Source: Raineyella antarctica (GTDB lineage: Bacteria; Actinomycetota; Actinomycetes; Propionibacteriales; Propionibacteriaceae). From it: a DNA stretch of 64,000 nucleotides. Shown here piece by piece: positions 1-12,106 of this stretch. The number at the start of each line of letters is the position of its first letter. Positions within the stretch are counted from its first letter, which is position 1. Both the position numbers and the translations under genes were made by a program. The DNA lies in the NCBI RefSeq assembly GCF_900092135.1, contig NZ_FMYF01000003.1, positions 186,001 through 250,000 on the forward strand, written 5' to 3'. The notes beneath the pieces were generated by a model that was not told where the DNA came from, made no database searches, and saw only the letters and a list, made by a program, of their open reading frames with translations.

Positions 1-854
1 TCGCCATCACCGCCACCGTCCTGGTCGCCGAGGTGGTCGGAGCCCTGGTCACCGGCAGCCTGGCGCTGCTCACCGACGCCGCCCACATGCTCACCGACGT
101 CGCCGGCCTGTCGATGGCGCTCGCCGCGGCCCACCTGGCGACCCGGCCCGCCGATCCCCGCCGGACCTGGGGGTTCCGCCGCGCGGAGGTGATCGCCGCC
201 CAGTGGCAGGCCGCCCTGCTGCTCGCCGTCGGCATCTACGCCCTGGTCGAGGGCTTCCGCCGACTGCTGTCCCCACCCGAGGTGGCCTCGAACCAGTTGC
301 TGCTGTTCGGCATCATCGGCCTGGTCGGCAACCTCGCCTCGCTGGCCGTCCTGCTCAGCCACCGGTCGATCAACCTCAACCTGCGGGCCGCCTTCCTGGA
401 GGTGGCCAACGACGCGCTGGGTTCGGTCGCCGTGATCGTCGCGGCCGTACTGATCACCACCCTCGGCTGGGTCCGGGCCGATGCCGTCGCCGGCATGCTG
501 ATCGCGGCGCTGATCATCCCGCGGACCCTGGTCCTGCTGCGCCACTCGACGCGGGTGCTGCTGGAGTGGACCCCCGAGGGACTGGACCTCGCCGACGTAC
601 GCCGCCACATCCTCGAACTCGACCACGTCCTGGAGGTCCATGACCTGCACGCCAGCATGATCGCCACCGACCTGCCGGTGCTCAGCGCCCACGTCGTGGT
701 CGAGGACGAGTGCTTCCACTCCGGCCACGTGACCGAGATCCTGGACTCCCTGCAGGAGTGTGTCGCGGGCCATTTCCCGGTGTCGGTGGAGCATTCGACG
801 TTCCAGCTGGAGCCGGCTCGGCACCGCGAGCACGAGGGATTTCCCGGCGTGTAG
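1..854 (+). CDS. Cation diffusion facilitator (CDF) family metal exporter, 5' partial
   Basis: The frame is already open at base 3 and encodes a hydrophobic stretch that would be the first membrane helix, so the true start lies upstream of the window. The family exports Zn, Co or related divalent metals across the cytoplasmic membrane in exchange for protons. The visible part has about five membrane segments, then a cytoplasmic C-terminal domain. The helix-2 metal motif TDAAHMLTD is intact. In the helix-5 motif the usual first His is Glu (LEVANDALGS), so the metal site is HD/ED rather than HD/HD. The protein ends at a TAG that overlaps a likely -10 element for the next transcript. The family is clear; the metal is not determined. 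Confidence 0.9.
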   Translation, partial: AITATVLVAEVVGALVTGSLALLTDAAHMLTDVAGLSMALAAAHLATRPADPRRTWGFRRAEVIAAQWQAALLLAVGIYALVEGFRRLLSPPEVASNQLLLFGIIGLVGNLASLAVLLSHRSINLNLRAAFLEVANDALGSVAVIVAAVLITTLGWVRADAVAGMLIAALIIPRTLVLLRHSTRVLLEWTPEGLDLADVRRHILELDHVLEVHDLHASMIATDLPVLSAHVVVEDECFHSGHVTEILDSLQECVAGHFPVSVEHSTFQLEPARHREHEGFPGV

Positions 855-857
855 TCT

Positions 858-990
858 GGCGCCAGCATCACGCGGTGCCCGAGGAAGCCGGTGGGAATCC
901 GGCACGGTCGCGCCACTGTGAGTTCTCAAGTCAGGAACTCGGTCCGCGTGCCACCACGACTGGGACGCGTCATCCCGGAGAGGACACCAT
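858..990 (+). promoter_or_regulatory. Cobalamin (B12) riboswitch
   Basis: The conserved core is legible: GAGGAAGCCGGTGGGAATCC, then GGCACGG, the B12-box-like GCCACTGTG at 912-920, and AGTCAGGAACTC at 929-940. ACGCGG (870-875) can pair with CCGCGT (944-949) as the closing P1 helix. A TAGTCT hexamer at 852-857 is a plausible -10. Downstream, ACGCGTCATCC (965-975) can pair perfectly with GGATGACGCGT (1028-1038), which would enclose a ribosome binding site and short ORF. In this family adenosylcobalamin binding represses expression. Three cobalamin genes follow, as expected. Confidence 0.9.
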
Positions 991-1033
991 GTCTGCTGCA
1001 GCCACGGGTTTCGTCCCCGCCTGCTCCGGATGA
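989..1033 (+). CDS. Putative 14-residue leader peptide between riboswitch and cobT
   Basis: An ATG at 989 follows a good ribosome binding site (GGAGAGG, then ACACC) and opens a 14-codon frame, MSAAATGFVPACSG, ending in TGA. It lies inside the 11-bp inverted repeat 965-975/1028-1038, so its translation could be controlled directly by the riboswitch, and its own translation could open the hairpin. I recognise no named family. It may be a regulatory leader rather than a functional peptide, or chance. Support comes from SD quality and position only. Confidence 0.4.
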   Translation: MSAAATGFVPACSG

Positions 1034-1146
1034 CGCGTACCTGCTAGACGGGCGCGCTCGGGCCCTGACCGGTCCACCATCCACTCACTCGTATCCACGG
1101 GCTTGTTGCGGTCCGAGCGCGTCTCCACCCTCCCCTTGGAGAAACG

Positions 1147-2166
1147 ATGACGCTGCCCCCTCCCTCCCCCGCCGTCCATGCCGCCGCCCGAGCCCATGCC
1201 GGCTCCCTGGCGATGCCCCCGGGTGCCCTCGACGGACTGGTGGACCTGGGCTGCTGGATCGCCGCCGCCCAGGGCCAGGTCCCGCCGGCGCCGCTGGAGA
1301 ACGTACGGGTCGTCGTCTTCGCCGGTGACCACGGTGTGGCCGCCGACGGCGTCTCCGCCTTCCCGACCGCGATCACCGTCGGCATGCTGCACGGCATCCT
1401 GGCCGGTGGCGCCGGCGTCTGCGTGATCGCCCGCCAGCACGGGGTGCACGTACGTGTCCTGGACATCGGCGTCGACGCCGATCCCGACGTTCCCGCCGAG
1501 GTGACCGCGCACAAGGTGCGGCACGGCAGCGGCAACATCCGCGTGGAGGACGCGCTGACCCGCGAGGAGGCCGAGCGTGCCCTGGCCGAGGGCGCGGCGA
1601 TCGCCGCCGAGGAGATCGCCGCCGGCGCCCAGCTGCTGATCGCCGGCGACCTCGGGATCGGCAACACCACCCCGTCGGCCGCCCTGATCGCCGCGACGTA
1701 CGGAGCGCCGGCCGCCGAGGTGACCGGCACCGGGACCGGCCTGGACGAGGCCGGGCGACTGCGCAAGGCCGCGATCATCGACGAGGCGATCGCCCGCTGC
1801 GGCGACCGGCTCGCCGACCCCGTGCAGCGGCTGGCCTGCCTCGGCTCGGCCGACATCGCCGCCGCGACCGGCTTCATGGTCGCCGCCGCCCGCGCCGGTG
1901 TCCCGGTCCTGGTCGACGGCGTGATCGCGGCCGCCGAGGCGACGATGGCCGAGGCCATCGCCCCCGGCGCCAAGGCCTGGATGCGGGCCGGGCACCGTTC
2001 CCCCGAGCCCGGCCTGACGTACGCCCTCGACCGGCTCGGCCTCGAGCCGATCCTCGACCTGGGGCTGCGCCTCGGCGAGGGCTCCGGGGCGGTCGCCGCG
2101 GTGCCACTGGTCCGGACCGGGATCGCCCTGATGCGCGAGATGGCCACACTGGCCGATGTCAGCTGA
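1147..2166 (+). CDS. cobT: Nicotinate-nucleotide--dimethylbenzimidazole phosphoribosyltransferase
   Basis: CobT transfers phosphoribose from nicotinate mononucleotide to 5,6-dimethylbenzimidazole, activating the lower ligand of cobalamin in the cytoplasm. The 339 residues match the family's usual length. Recognisable motifs are GDHGV (about residues 60-64), GDLGIGNTT (about 167-175) and, near the C-terminus, the LGEGSGA segment that carries the catalytic Glu. The ATG at 1147 has GGAG seven bases upstream. It is the first large gene after the B12 riboswitch and overlaps cobS by 11 bp, so the three cob genes form one translationally coupled, B12-repressed operon. Confidence 0.95.
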   Translation: MTLPPPSPAVHAAARAHAGSLAMPPGALDGLVDLGCWIAAAQGQVPPAPLENVRVVVFAGDHGVAADGVSAFPTAITVGMLHGILAGGAGVCVIARQHGVHVRVLDIGVDADPDVPAEVTAHKVRHGSGNIRVEDALTREEAERALAEGAAIAAEEIAAGAQLLIAGDLGIGNTTPSAALIAATYGAPAAEVTGTGTGLDEAGRLRKAAIIDEAIARCGDRLADPVQRLACLGSADIAAATGFMVAAARAGVPVLVDGVIAAAEATMAEAIAPGAKAWMRAGHRSPEPGLTYALDRLGLEPILDLGLRLGEGSGAVAAVPLVRTGIALMREMATLADVS

Positions 2167-2938
2167 GCCCGGGCCGGCTGACGGCTGGCGGCTCGCGCTC
2201 GGCACGCTGACCCGGATCCCGGCCGGGGCGATCGCGCAGGTCACCCCCGCCGTGGCCAGGACCGCGATGCTGGCCGGGTCGTACGTGGTGCTGCCCGTCG
2301 CGCTGGCCTCGGCCGCGATCGGTGCCGTCGCCGTACGGCTGGGGGCTCCCGGCCTGGTCGGCGGCCTGCTGGTGGTGGGGGTGCTCGGCCAGCTGACCCG
2401 CGCGATGCACTGGGACGGGCTCGCCGACACCGCCGACGGCCTGGGCGCGTCCTGGGACCGGGACCGTGCGCTGGAGGTGATGCGCACCGGCGACGTCGGA
2501 CCGATGGGCGCCGGAACGCTCGTCATCGTGTTCGGCCTGCAGGCCGCGGCGTATGGGGACCTGCTGGCACGGCCGTGGGGCTGGCTGCTGGTGACCGCGC
2601 TGGTCGCCGCGTCACGCGCGGCGCTGGCGGTCGCCTGCGTACGCGGGGTCCGGGCGGCACGTCCCGAGGGCCTGGGCCAGGCCGTCGCAGGGTCGGTGCC
2701 GGTGCCTGGTGCGGTGCTGACGTGGCTGCTGTGGGCGGGTGCGCTGTCCGCGGTGGCGGTGTTGTCCGGGGCCACGTGGTGGGCCGGGGCCCTGGCGGCG
2801 TTCGGCGGAGTGGCGTCGGCGGGCATGCTGCTGTGGTGGTGCGTACGCCGGTTGGGCGGCATCACCGGGGACGTGCTCGGAGCGTGTATCGAGGCGGCCG
2901 CGACGGGACTGGCCGTGGTGGCGGTGGTGGCCCTGTGA
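2156..2938 (+). CDS. cobS: Adenosylcobinamide-GDP ribazoletransferase (cobalamin synthase)
   Basis: CobS joins adenosylcobinamide-GDP to alpha-ribazole(-phosphate), the final assembly step of the cobalamin nucleotide loop, in the membrane. The 260-residue sequence has several hydrophobic helices and the family motif around DGLADTADGLGASWDRDRALEVM, with its acidic metal-binding residues. The start lies inside the end of cobT and the stop overlaps the GTG of cobD, so translation of all three is coupled. Confidence 0.95.
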   Translation: MSAEPGPADGWRLALGTLTRIPAGAIAQVTPAVARTAMLAGSYVVLPVALASAAIGAVAVRLGAPGLVGGLLVVGVLGQLTRAMHWDGLADTADGLGASWDRDRALEVMRTGDVGPMGAGTLVIVFGLQAAAYGDLLARPWGWLLVTALVAASRAALAVACVRGVRAARPEGLGQAVAGSVPVPGAVLTWLLWAGALSAVAVLSGATWWAGALAAFGGVASAGMLLWWCVRRLGGITGDVLGACIEAAATGLAVVAVVAL

Positions 2939-3541
2939 GCGGGCGGCCGCTGACCCGGGCGCTGGGATTGGCGCTGGGCTTCGGACTGGACCGGCTGCTG
3001 GGCGATCCGCGGCGCGGGCACCCGGTGGCGTTGTTCGGCCGGGCTGCCGCGGCGCTGGAGCGTCGGACGTACGCGGACACGGTGCCGGCGGGCGCCGTGC
3101 ACGTGGGGCTGCTCGTCGGGGGCACCGCTGCCGGTGCGGCGCTGGTCGGGTCGCTCGCGCGGCGCCATCCGGTGGCCGAGGTGGCCTGGACCGCCGCGGT
3201 GACGTGGGTGGTGCTGGGAGGCAGGTCCCTGGAGCGGGAGGCGGCCGCCGTGGCGGCGCACCTGGACCGGGGCGACCTCGAGGCCGCCCGGGAGCAGGTC
3301 AGCCACCTGGTCGGCCGGGACCCCTGGTCGCTGGACGGCGCGGGCGTGACCCGCGCGACGATCGAGTCGCTGGCAGAGAACACCTCCGATGCGGTCGTCG
3401 CTCCCCTGGTCTGGGGTGCGCTCGCCGGCCCGGTGGGCATGGTGGCGCACCGGGCGACGAACACGCTGGACGCGATGATCGGCTACCGCAACGACCGCTA
3501 CGAACGGTTCGGCAAGGTCGCCGCCCGGCTGGACGACGTGG

Positions 3542-5296
<1,755 letters not shown>

Positions 5297-5418
5297 GGTG
5301 GGCTCCCCCTCCCCGGGCTGTCCGACGTGTCGACCACCTGACACCGCCAACGCTAGGACCCGCCACAGACATTTCCTGGAACGAGGGCCGCCTCCCGGAG
5401 GTACGGGCCCTTTCCTCA

Positions 5419-5462
5419 TGCCCCTTCCTCTCCTGGCCCTTCCTCTCCTGGCCCTTCCTCAC
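5419..5462. repeat. 15-bp tandem repeat in the HNH/GNAT intergenic region
   Basis: The unit CCCTTCCTCTCCTGG occurs twice in full and then partially (CCCTTCCTC). It sits in the 203-bp gap between the divergently transcribed HNH gene and the acetyltransferase gene, upstream of both. No function is evident. Confidence 0.8.
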
Positions 5463-5499
5463 CGCCCGGCCCGCTACCGCCACTGACTACCCTGAGGGC

Positions 5500-5988
5500 A
5501 TGCCCGATCCTCGTGTTCGCACCGCCCTGCCCGCCGACGTCCCTGCCATCCTCGGCCTCGTCCGTGACCTCGCGACGTACGAGAAGGCACCGCAGGCGTG
5601 CGTGGCGACCGAAGCCGACTTCGAGCAGGCGCTCTTCCCCGCCCACGGCCACCCCACCACGTTCTGCCACGTCGCCGAGGCCGGCGGCCGGGTGGTCGGC
5701 ATCGCGCTGTACTTCCTGAACTTCTCGACCTGGACCGGCCGCAACGGCATCTGGCTGGAGGACCTCTACGTCGAGCCGCAGCACCGTGGCAGCGGGCTCG
5801 GCAAGGCACTGCTGCTCTCGCTGGCCGAGGTCTGCGCCGAGCGCGGCTACCCCCGGCTGGAGTGGACGGTGCTGGACTGGAACCAGCCCTCGATCGACTT
5901 CTACCGCTCCCTCGGCGCCGAGCCGCTGGAGGAGTGGACCACCTACCGCCTCGACGGCGCCGACCTCGAGTCCTCCGGGCGGCAGTGA
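5500..5988 (+). CDS. GNAT family N-acetyltransferase, diamine/polyamine acetyltransferase-like
   Basis: A 162-residue single-domain acetyl-CoA-dependent acetyltransferase. The acetyl-CoA binding loop (motif A) is LYVEPQHRGSGLGKALL, about residues 90-106, preceded by NFSTWTGRNGIWLEDL, a stretch typical of spermidine/spermine (SSAT-like) N-acetyltransferases; the motif-B tail WNQPSIDFYRSLGA follows. The substrate is inferred only from this resemblance. A TACCCT hexamer six bases before the ATG and no SD suggest a leaderless transcript. The stop overlaps the next ATG (TGATG), coupling it to the downstream membrane protein. Confidence 0.85.
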   Translation: MPDPRVRTALPADVPAILGLVRDLATYEKAPQACVATEADFEQALFPAHGHPTTFCHVAEAGGRVVGIALYFLNFSTWTGRNGIWLEDLYVEPQHRGSGLGKALLLSLAEVCAERGYPRLEWTVLDWNQPSIDFYRSLGAEPLEEWTTYRLDGADLESSGRQ

Positions 5989-6656
5989 TGGGCACCTGGA
6001 TCACCCTGCTGCTCGCGGTCCCGTTCGTGGGGTGGCTGGCGGCCGTCGTGGTCGGCACCCAGCGCCGCGAGCGCCGCCGGCTGGAGGCGCTGGAGTCCGG
6101 CGCCCGCGCGCACGGCTGGACCTACACGGCGCACGCCTCGGAGATCCGCCCGCGGCCACCGAAGCTGCGCGAGTGGCACCGCCGGATCCGCTTCCTGGAG
6201 GGCTTCGCCGGTCGGCAGGACGGGCAGGAGTTCGCGGTCGCCCACATCGTGCACGAGTCGACCGACCCCGAGAGCCCCGGGCGGCGTACGCACGCCACGA
6301 TCTGCTGGATCCGTATGCCGTTCCCGCTGAACGAGGTCCGGATCGTGCCGGTCGAGCTGGCCGAGGAGCGCCGCCGGCTGGTCGGCGGCGAGCTCCACAG
6401 CACCGGCGAACCCGACTTCGACGCCCGCTACCGGATCCTCACCGGCGACGAGTTGCTCGGCCGGATGGCGGCCGGCCCGGTCGTCCGCTCCCTCCTGCTG
6501 GCGCACCAGCGCCCCTGGTCCGTCACCCTGCAGGGGGTGACCCTGGTGGCCGAGCGTGCCGACCGCGTCCCCCGCAACGTCGAGGACGGGATGAACGGGG
6601 TGGCGATCGCGATGGCGGTCGCCCGGGCGCTCACCGGCCGGGGGAGGCTTCGCTGA
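5988..6656 (+). CDS. Hypothetical protein with N-terminal membrane anchor
   Basis: 222 residues with one N-terminal hydrophobic helix (about residues 3-22) followed by a basic stretch (RRERRR) and a soluble domain with no family I can name. The ATG overlaps the stop of the acetyltransferase gene, so the pair are probably co-translated. An in-frame open region further upstream only shadows the acetyltransferase. The 3' end overlaps the convergent GH13 gene by 26 bp. Function unknown. Confidence 0.75.
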   Translation: MGTWITLLLAVPFVGWLAAVVVGTQRRERRRLEALESGARAHGWTYTAHASEIRPRPPKLREWHRRIRFLEGFAGRQDGQEFAVAHIVHESTDPESPGRRTHATICWIRMPFPLNEVRIVPVELAEERRRLVGGELHSTGEPDFDARYRILTGDELLGRMAAGPVVRSLLLAHQRPWSVTLQGVTLVAERADRVPRNVEDGMNGVAIAMAVARALTGRGRLR

Positions 6657-8031
6657 TCCGGTAGGTCCGGGCGGCCAGGTCGGCCTCCAGCCGGACGTAC
6701 GACTCCCCGGACCGCCAGCCCAGCTCCAGCCGGGGCCCCTCCCCGGCGAGGGTGAACTCCCCGCCGAACGCCGGGTGCTGCGCGCGCAGCCGCAGCAGCT
6801 CCAACTGCCGGCGCACCACCGGACGCTCCAGCGCCTCGGCGATCTCCGCGTCGGTGTAGCGGTGCCGGTTGATGTCCCGGCCGACCCCGGTCGCGGCCAG
6901 CAGTTCCATGTCGTCGGCGCCGGCCAGCAGGCCGACGTAGTAGACCTGCGGCAGGCCCGGCAGGAACAGCTGGATCGCGCGGGCCAGCAGGTAGGCGTCG
7001 TCCCCGCCGGCGGCCGACCAGTAGGTCGCATTGATCTGGTAGACGTCGACGTTGGAGGCGGCCCACCCGGTCGCCTTGCGGGACTCGCCGTGGGTGTTCT
7101 CGTGGATCGCCTCGACCAGGGCGTGCACCTGGTCGTCGTCGAGCAGGCCGCGGACGTCCATCACCCCGATCCCGTCGTGGGTGTCGAGGACGGTGACGCA
7201 GTTGGTGGGCCGCATCCCCAGCCAGCGGCGCAGCGGCTCGGCGTCGCCGGTGGTCAGCCCGTGCAGCAGCAGGGGCGGCAGGGCGAAGTCGTAGACCAGG
7301 TCGACCCGGGCCGCGATCCGCTGCTGCATCTCGTGCGAGGCGTGGATCTCGACCAGCACGGTCATCCCGAGCTCGCGGGCCCGGGCCGCGAGCCGGTCGA
7401 TGAACGCGAACGTCTCCTCGGTCATGAAGCAGGAGGTGCCGGGGGTCTTGATCGCGTAACCGGCGGCGTCGAGCCTGATCATCCTCACCCCGGCGTCCGC
7501 CAGGGTGGTCAGCACCCGGTCCAGGTAGGCCTGCCCCTCATCGCTGCCGAGGTCCAGGTCGACCTGCTGGGAGGTGAAGGTGGTCCAGACCAGTCGGCGT
7601 CGCCCGCCCAGGTCGTACGGGGTGAACGGCAGGCCAGGCCGGGGCCGGAAGATCGCCGAGAGCTGCTCCTCGGTGGCCCCGTCGGGGAACACCGAGGAGA
7701 GGGTGAGGAACATCCGCGCGTGCGGGGAGGCGTCGCCGCGCTCGCGCACGTCGCGGAACTCCGCGGAGTCGGCCGAGACGTGGTTGACGATGACGTCGGT
7801 CATCACCGCCAGGTCGCCGGCGAGGGCGCGGACATCGTCCCAGCCGCCCAGCCGCGGGTCGACGGCGGTGTGGTCGACCGGGTCGAAGCCGGCGTCCGCC
7901 CCGTCGTACGGGGTGAAGTACGGCAGCACGTGCACCCCGTCGAAGAGCCCCGCCAGCGGCCCGGTCAGCAGCCGATGCAGTCCCTCGATACTTCCGCCGA
8001 ACCGGTCCGCGTACGCGATCAGCTGGGTCAT
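6631..8031 (-). CDS. GH13_18 sucrose phosphorylase-like enzyme
   Basis: This family cleaves sucrose or a related glucoside with phosphate, giving alpha-glucose 1-phosphate. The 466-residue (beta/alpha)8 enzyme carries MIRLDAAGYAIKTPGTSCFM with the nucleophile Asp, LVEIHA with the acid/base Glu and VLDTHDGIGV with the transition-state Asp. Segments such as RVDLVYDFALPPLLLH and LFLPGLPQVYYVGLLAG closely resemble bifidobacterial sucrose phosphorylase. It is somewhat shorter than the ~500 residues of that enzyme, and sucrose-6F-phosphate, glucosylglycerate or glucosylglycerol phosphorylases of the same subfamily cannot be excluded. TAGGGT sits six bases before the ATG, suggesting a leaderless transcript. 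No sugar transporter is adjacent. Confidence 0.85.
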   Translation of the reverse strand: MTQLIAYADRFGGSIEGLHRLLTGPLAGLFDGVHVLPYFTPYDGADAGFDPVDHTAVDPRLGGWDDVRALAGDLAVMTDVIVNHVSADSAEFRDVRERGDASPHARMFLTLSSVFPDGATEEQLSAIFRPRPGLPFTPYDLGGRRRLVWTTFTSQQVDLDLGSDEGQAYLDRVLTTLADAGVRMIRLDAAGYAIKTPGTSCFMTEETFAFIDRLAARARELGMTVLVEIHASHEMQQRIAARVDLVYDFALPPLLLHGLTTGDAEPLRRWLGMRPTNCVTVLDTHDGIGVMDVRGLLDDDQVHALVEAIHENTHGESRKATGWAASNVDVYQINATYWSAAGGDDAYLLARAIQLFLPGLPQVYYVGLLAGADDMELLAATGVGRDINRHRYTDAEIAEALERPVVRRQLELLRLRAQHPAFGGEFTLAGEGPRLELGWRSGESYVRLEADLAARTYRISEASPGR

Positions 8032-8063
8032 GAGCCCACCCTAGGGGCGGCTGCCGGACCCGG

Positions 8064-9755
8064 CTAGAGGTCGGCGGGCAGGGACTCGCGGACCTGCTTG
8101 CGCAGGATCTTGCCGAGCATCGAGCGGGGCAGCTCCCCGTCGGCGACGATGACCCGCTTGGGCACCTTGTACGCGGCCAGCTCCTGGCGGCAGTGGGCCC
8201 GTACGGCCTCCTCCTCGATCGTGGCGCCGGGTTCGGGCTCGACCACGGCGACGATCAGCTCCGAGCCGTCCTCGCGCCGCTTGCCGACCACCGCCACGTC
8301 CTTGACCCCGGGATACGTACGGATCGTCGTCTCGACCTCGGAGGGGGCGACGTTGAAGCCGCCGGTGATGATCAGTTCCTTGGCGCGGTCCACGATGGTG
8401 GTGTAGCCCTCCGGGTCGACCGTGACGATGTCGCCGGTGCGCAACCAGCCGCCGGGCAGCAGCGTCCGGGCCGTCTCCTCGGCGTTGTTCCAGTAGCCCT
8501 GGAAGACCTGCGGTCCCTTGATGAGCAGTTCGCCGCGCTCGCCCTGCGCGACCTCGCGGGTGGGGTCGTCGGGGTCGACGACCTTCATCAGGGTGGACGG
8601 GAAGGGTACGCCGATCGTGCCTGTGCGGCGGGTCGGCCAGAACGGGTTGCCGAGCGCGACCGGGGAGGACTCGGTCATCCCGTAGCCCTCGACCAGCAGT
8701 CCGCCGGAGACGGACTCCCACAGCTCGACGACCCGGTCGGTCAGCGCCATCGCGCCGGAGATGCAGTACTTCGCCGACCGCAGCGAGACGCCCCGCTCCT
8801 TGGCGGCCTTCGCGGTGCGCTCGTAGATCGGCGGGACCGCGCAGTAGACGGTCGGCGGGAACTGCTTGGCGGCCTTCAGCACCAGGTCGACGTCGAACTT
8901 CGGGAACAGCACCAGGTTGGCCTGCCGCAGCACCCCGTACGTCAGGTACAGCGTCATCCCGAAGGCGTGGAACATCGGCAGCAAGGCGTAGAAGTTCTCC
9001 TTGCGGTACTGCGCGTCCTTCATCCACGCCTTGCCCTGCAGGGCGTTGGAGTAGAGGTTGGAGTGGGTCAGCATCGCGCCCTTGGGGTGGCCGGTGGTGC
9101 CGGAGGTGTACTGCACCACGGCGAGGTCGCCCACGGCCGGGCGCGGCACCTCGGGGTCGACCGGCGGCGCGTCGATCAGCTGCTTCCACGCCATCGTGCC
9201 GGTGGTCGGGGCCGTCAGCGAAGCGCGGGTCTCGCGCAGCCTGCGGACCGGCAGCCCCAGCGCCAGCCGGGTGGCGGCGGGGAACTCCTGCAGCATGTTG
9301 ACCGCGACGATGGTGGCCGGGCGGGTGCCGGCCGGGAACTCCTGCAGCTTGGGCACGGCCACGTCCCAGGCGATGGCAACCCTCGCCCCGTGGTCCTCGA
9401 ACAGCTCCAGCAGCTCGCGGGCGGTGTAGAGCGGGTTGTGCTCCACGACGACCGCCCCCAGCCGCAGCGCCGCGTAGAACGCGACGACGTGCTGGGGGCA
9501 GTTCGGCAGCATCAGGGCGACCCGGTCGCCGGGGCGTACGCCGAGCCGGCGCAGGCCCTCGGCGGCCCGGAAGACCTGCTGGCCGAGCTCGGTGTACGTG
9601 GTGGTCCGGCCGAAGAAGGTCATCGCCACCGCCGGACCGCCCTCGGCCACCGACCGTTCGAACATCTCCACCAGGGATTCGGTCGGTAGCTCGATCTCCG
9701 CCGGGACACCCGGCTGGTAGGCGGAGACCCAGGGCGGTACGGAAGTGGTGGTCAT
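8064..9755 (-). CDS. fadD: Long-chain fatty acid--CoA ligase (AMP-forming)
   Basis: An ANL-superfamily adenylate-forming enzyme activating a carboxylic acid to its CoA thioester. 563 residues with the P-loop-like motif YTSGTTGHPKGAM (about residue 220), EGYGMTESSPV (A5), GGWLRTGD (A7) and, near the end, PRSMLGKILRK with the catalytic Lys. Long-chain specificity is inferred from overall similarity to FadD; an aromatic acid substrate is possible given the neighbouring quinate/shikimate genes. It starts 19 bp after the dehydrogenase gene, but TACCCT six bases before the ATG suggests its own leaderless promoter. Confidence 0.88.
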   Translation of the reverse strand: MTTTSVPPWVSAYQPGVPAEIELPTESLVEMFERSVAEGGPAVAMTFFGRTTTYTELGQQVFRAAEGLRRLGVRPGDRVALMLPNCPQHVVAFYAALRLGAVVVEHNPLYTARELLELFEDHGARVAIAWDVAVPKLQEFPAGTRPATIVAVNMLQEFPAATRLALGLPVRRLRETRASLTAPTTGTMAWKQLIDAPPVDPEVPRPAVGDLAVVQYTSGTTGHPKGAMLTHSNLYSNALQGKAWMKDAQYRKENFYALLPMFHAFGMTLYLTYGVLRQANLVLFPKFDVDLVLKAAKQFPPTVYCAVPPIYERTAKAAKERGVSLRSAKYCISGAMALTDRVVELWESVSGGLLVEGYGMTESSPVALGNPFWPTRRTGTIGVPFPSTLMKVVDPDDPTREVAQGERGELLIKGPQVFQGYWNNAEETARTLLPGGWLRTGDIVTVDPEGYTTIVDRAKELIITGGFNVAPSEVETTIRTYPGVKDVAVVGKRREDGSELIVAVVEPEPGATIEEEAVRAHCRQELAAYKVPKRVIVADGELPRSMLGKILRKQVRESLPADL

Positions 9756-9774
9756 ACCTTCAGGGTAGGGGTCG

Positions 9775-10620
9775 TCAGGCGGCGAGCCGGGCCACCGTCC
9801 GCAGCTCGGCCGGCGTGGTCGAACCGAAGCCGAAGAACTCCAGGTACGCCGGGATCTGCTCGAACAGCATGTCGGTGCCGACCTGGGTGACGCAGCCCCG
9901 GGCGCGGGCCGCGGCCAGGAACGGCGTGACGTGCTGCTTCATCACGACCTCCCCGACGAACGCCCCGGGGTCGATCCGCTCCACGTCGAACGGCAACGGG
10001 TCACCCGGCTCCATCCCCATCGGCGTGGCGTTGACCACCACGTCGTAGCCGGTCGGGTCGTTGCCCCGGTCGAACACCGTCCGCAGCAGCGGGTAGTGCT
10101 CGGCGAGCCGGCGGGCCAGGCCCTCGGCCACCCCGGGACGTACGTCGTGCAGCGCCAGCTCGGCCACCCCGGCCGCCGCCAGGGAGGCGGCGATCGCCGA
10201 GCCGACCCCGCCGCAGCCGGCGACCAGGGCCCGGGCACCGACGGGCGAGCGGCCGTGCCGCCCCATCCCGCGGACGAAGCCCTCCCCGTCGAACATGTCG
10301 GCCAGCAGCGACCCGTCCTCGCGGACCAGGACCGCATTGGCGGCACCGGCGATCCGGGCGCCGGAGCTGACCTCGTCGACCAGGTCCAGGACGGTCACCT
10401 TGTGCGGCATGGTGATCAGGGCGCCGCGTACGTTGCTGGCCGTCATCAGCGGACGGAAGGCGGCCGAGAAGGCCGGTTCCGGCAGGCCGAGCGGGACCAC
10501 GGCGGCGTCGATGCCGTGCGACTCGAACCAGGGGTTGTAGATCATCGGCGCCTTGAACGAATGGGTGGGGTACCCGATGTGCAGCAGCAGGCTGCTCTTG
10601 CCCGTCATCATCGTCATCAC
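9775..10620 (-). CDS. Shikimate/quinate dehydrogenase (AroE/YdiB family)
   Basis: NAD(P)-dependent oxidation of quinate to 3-dehydroquinate or shikimate to 3-dehydroshikimate. 281 residues; an N-terminal substrate domain with a GYPTHSFKAPMIYN variant of the usual GxPxxHSxSP motif, the catalytic Lys in ITMPHKVTVLDLVD, and a nucleotide-binding GCGGVGSAIAASLA. NATPMGM is also present. It lies immediately after the MHS transporter gene and opposite dehydroquinase and dehydroshikimate dehydratase, so a catabolic (QsuD-like) role is more likely than aromatic amino acid biosynthesis. The GTG/ATG cluster at the start (10620-10608) leaves the exact start uncertain. Confidence 0.85.
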   Translation of the reverse strand: MMTMMTGKSSLLLHIGYPTHSFKAPMIYNPWFESHGIDAAVVPLGLPEPAFSAAFRPLMTASNVRGALITMPHKVTVLDLVDEVSSGARIAGAANAVLVREDGSLLADMFDGEGFVRGMGRHGRSPVGARALVAGCGGVGSAIAASLAAAGVAELALHDVRPGVAEGLARRLAEHYPLLRTVFDRGNDPTGYDVVVNATPMGMEPGDPLPFDVERIDPGAFVGEVVMKQHVTPFLAAARARGCVTQVGTDMLFEQIPAYLEFFGFGSTTPAELRTVARLAA

Positions 10621-10621
10621 C

Positions 10622-12040
<1,419 letters not shown>

Positions 12041-12106
12041 GCGAGGTCTCCATTCACCATTGGATGGTCTCGTGGTGGGTCCGGGCCGGGGGCCCTGCAC
12101 CAGCTA

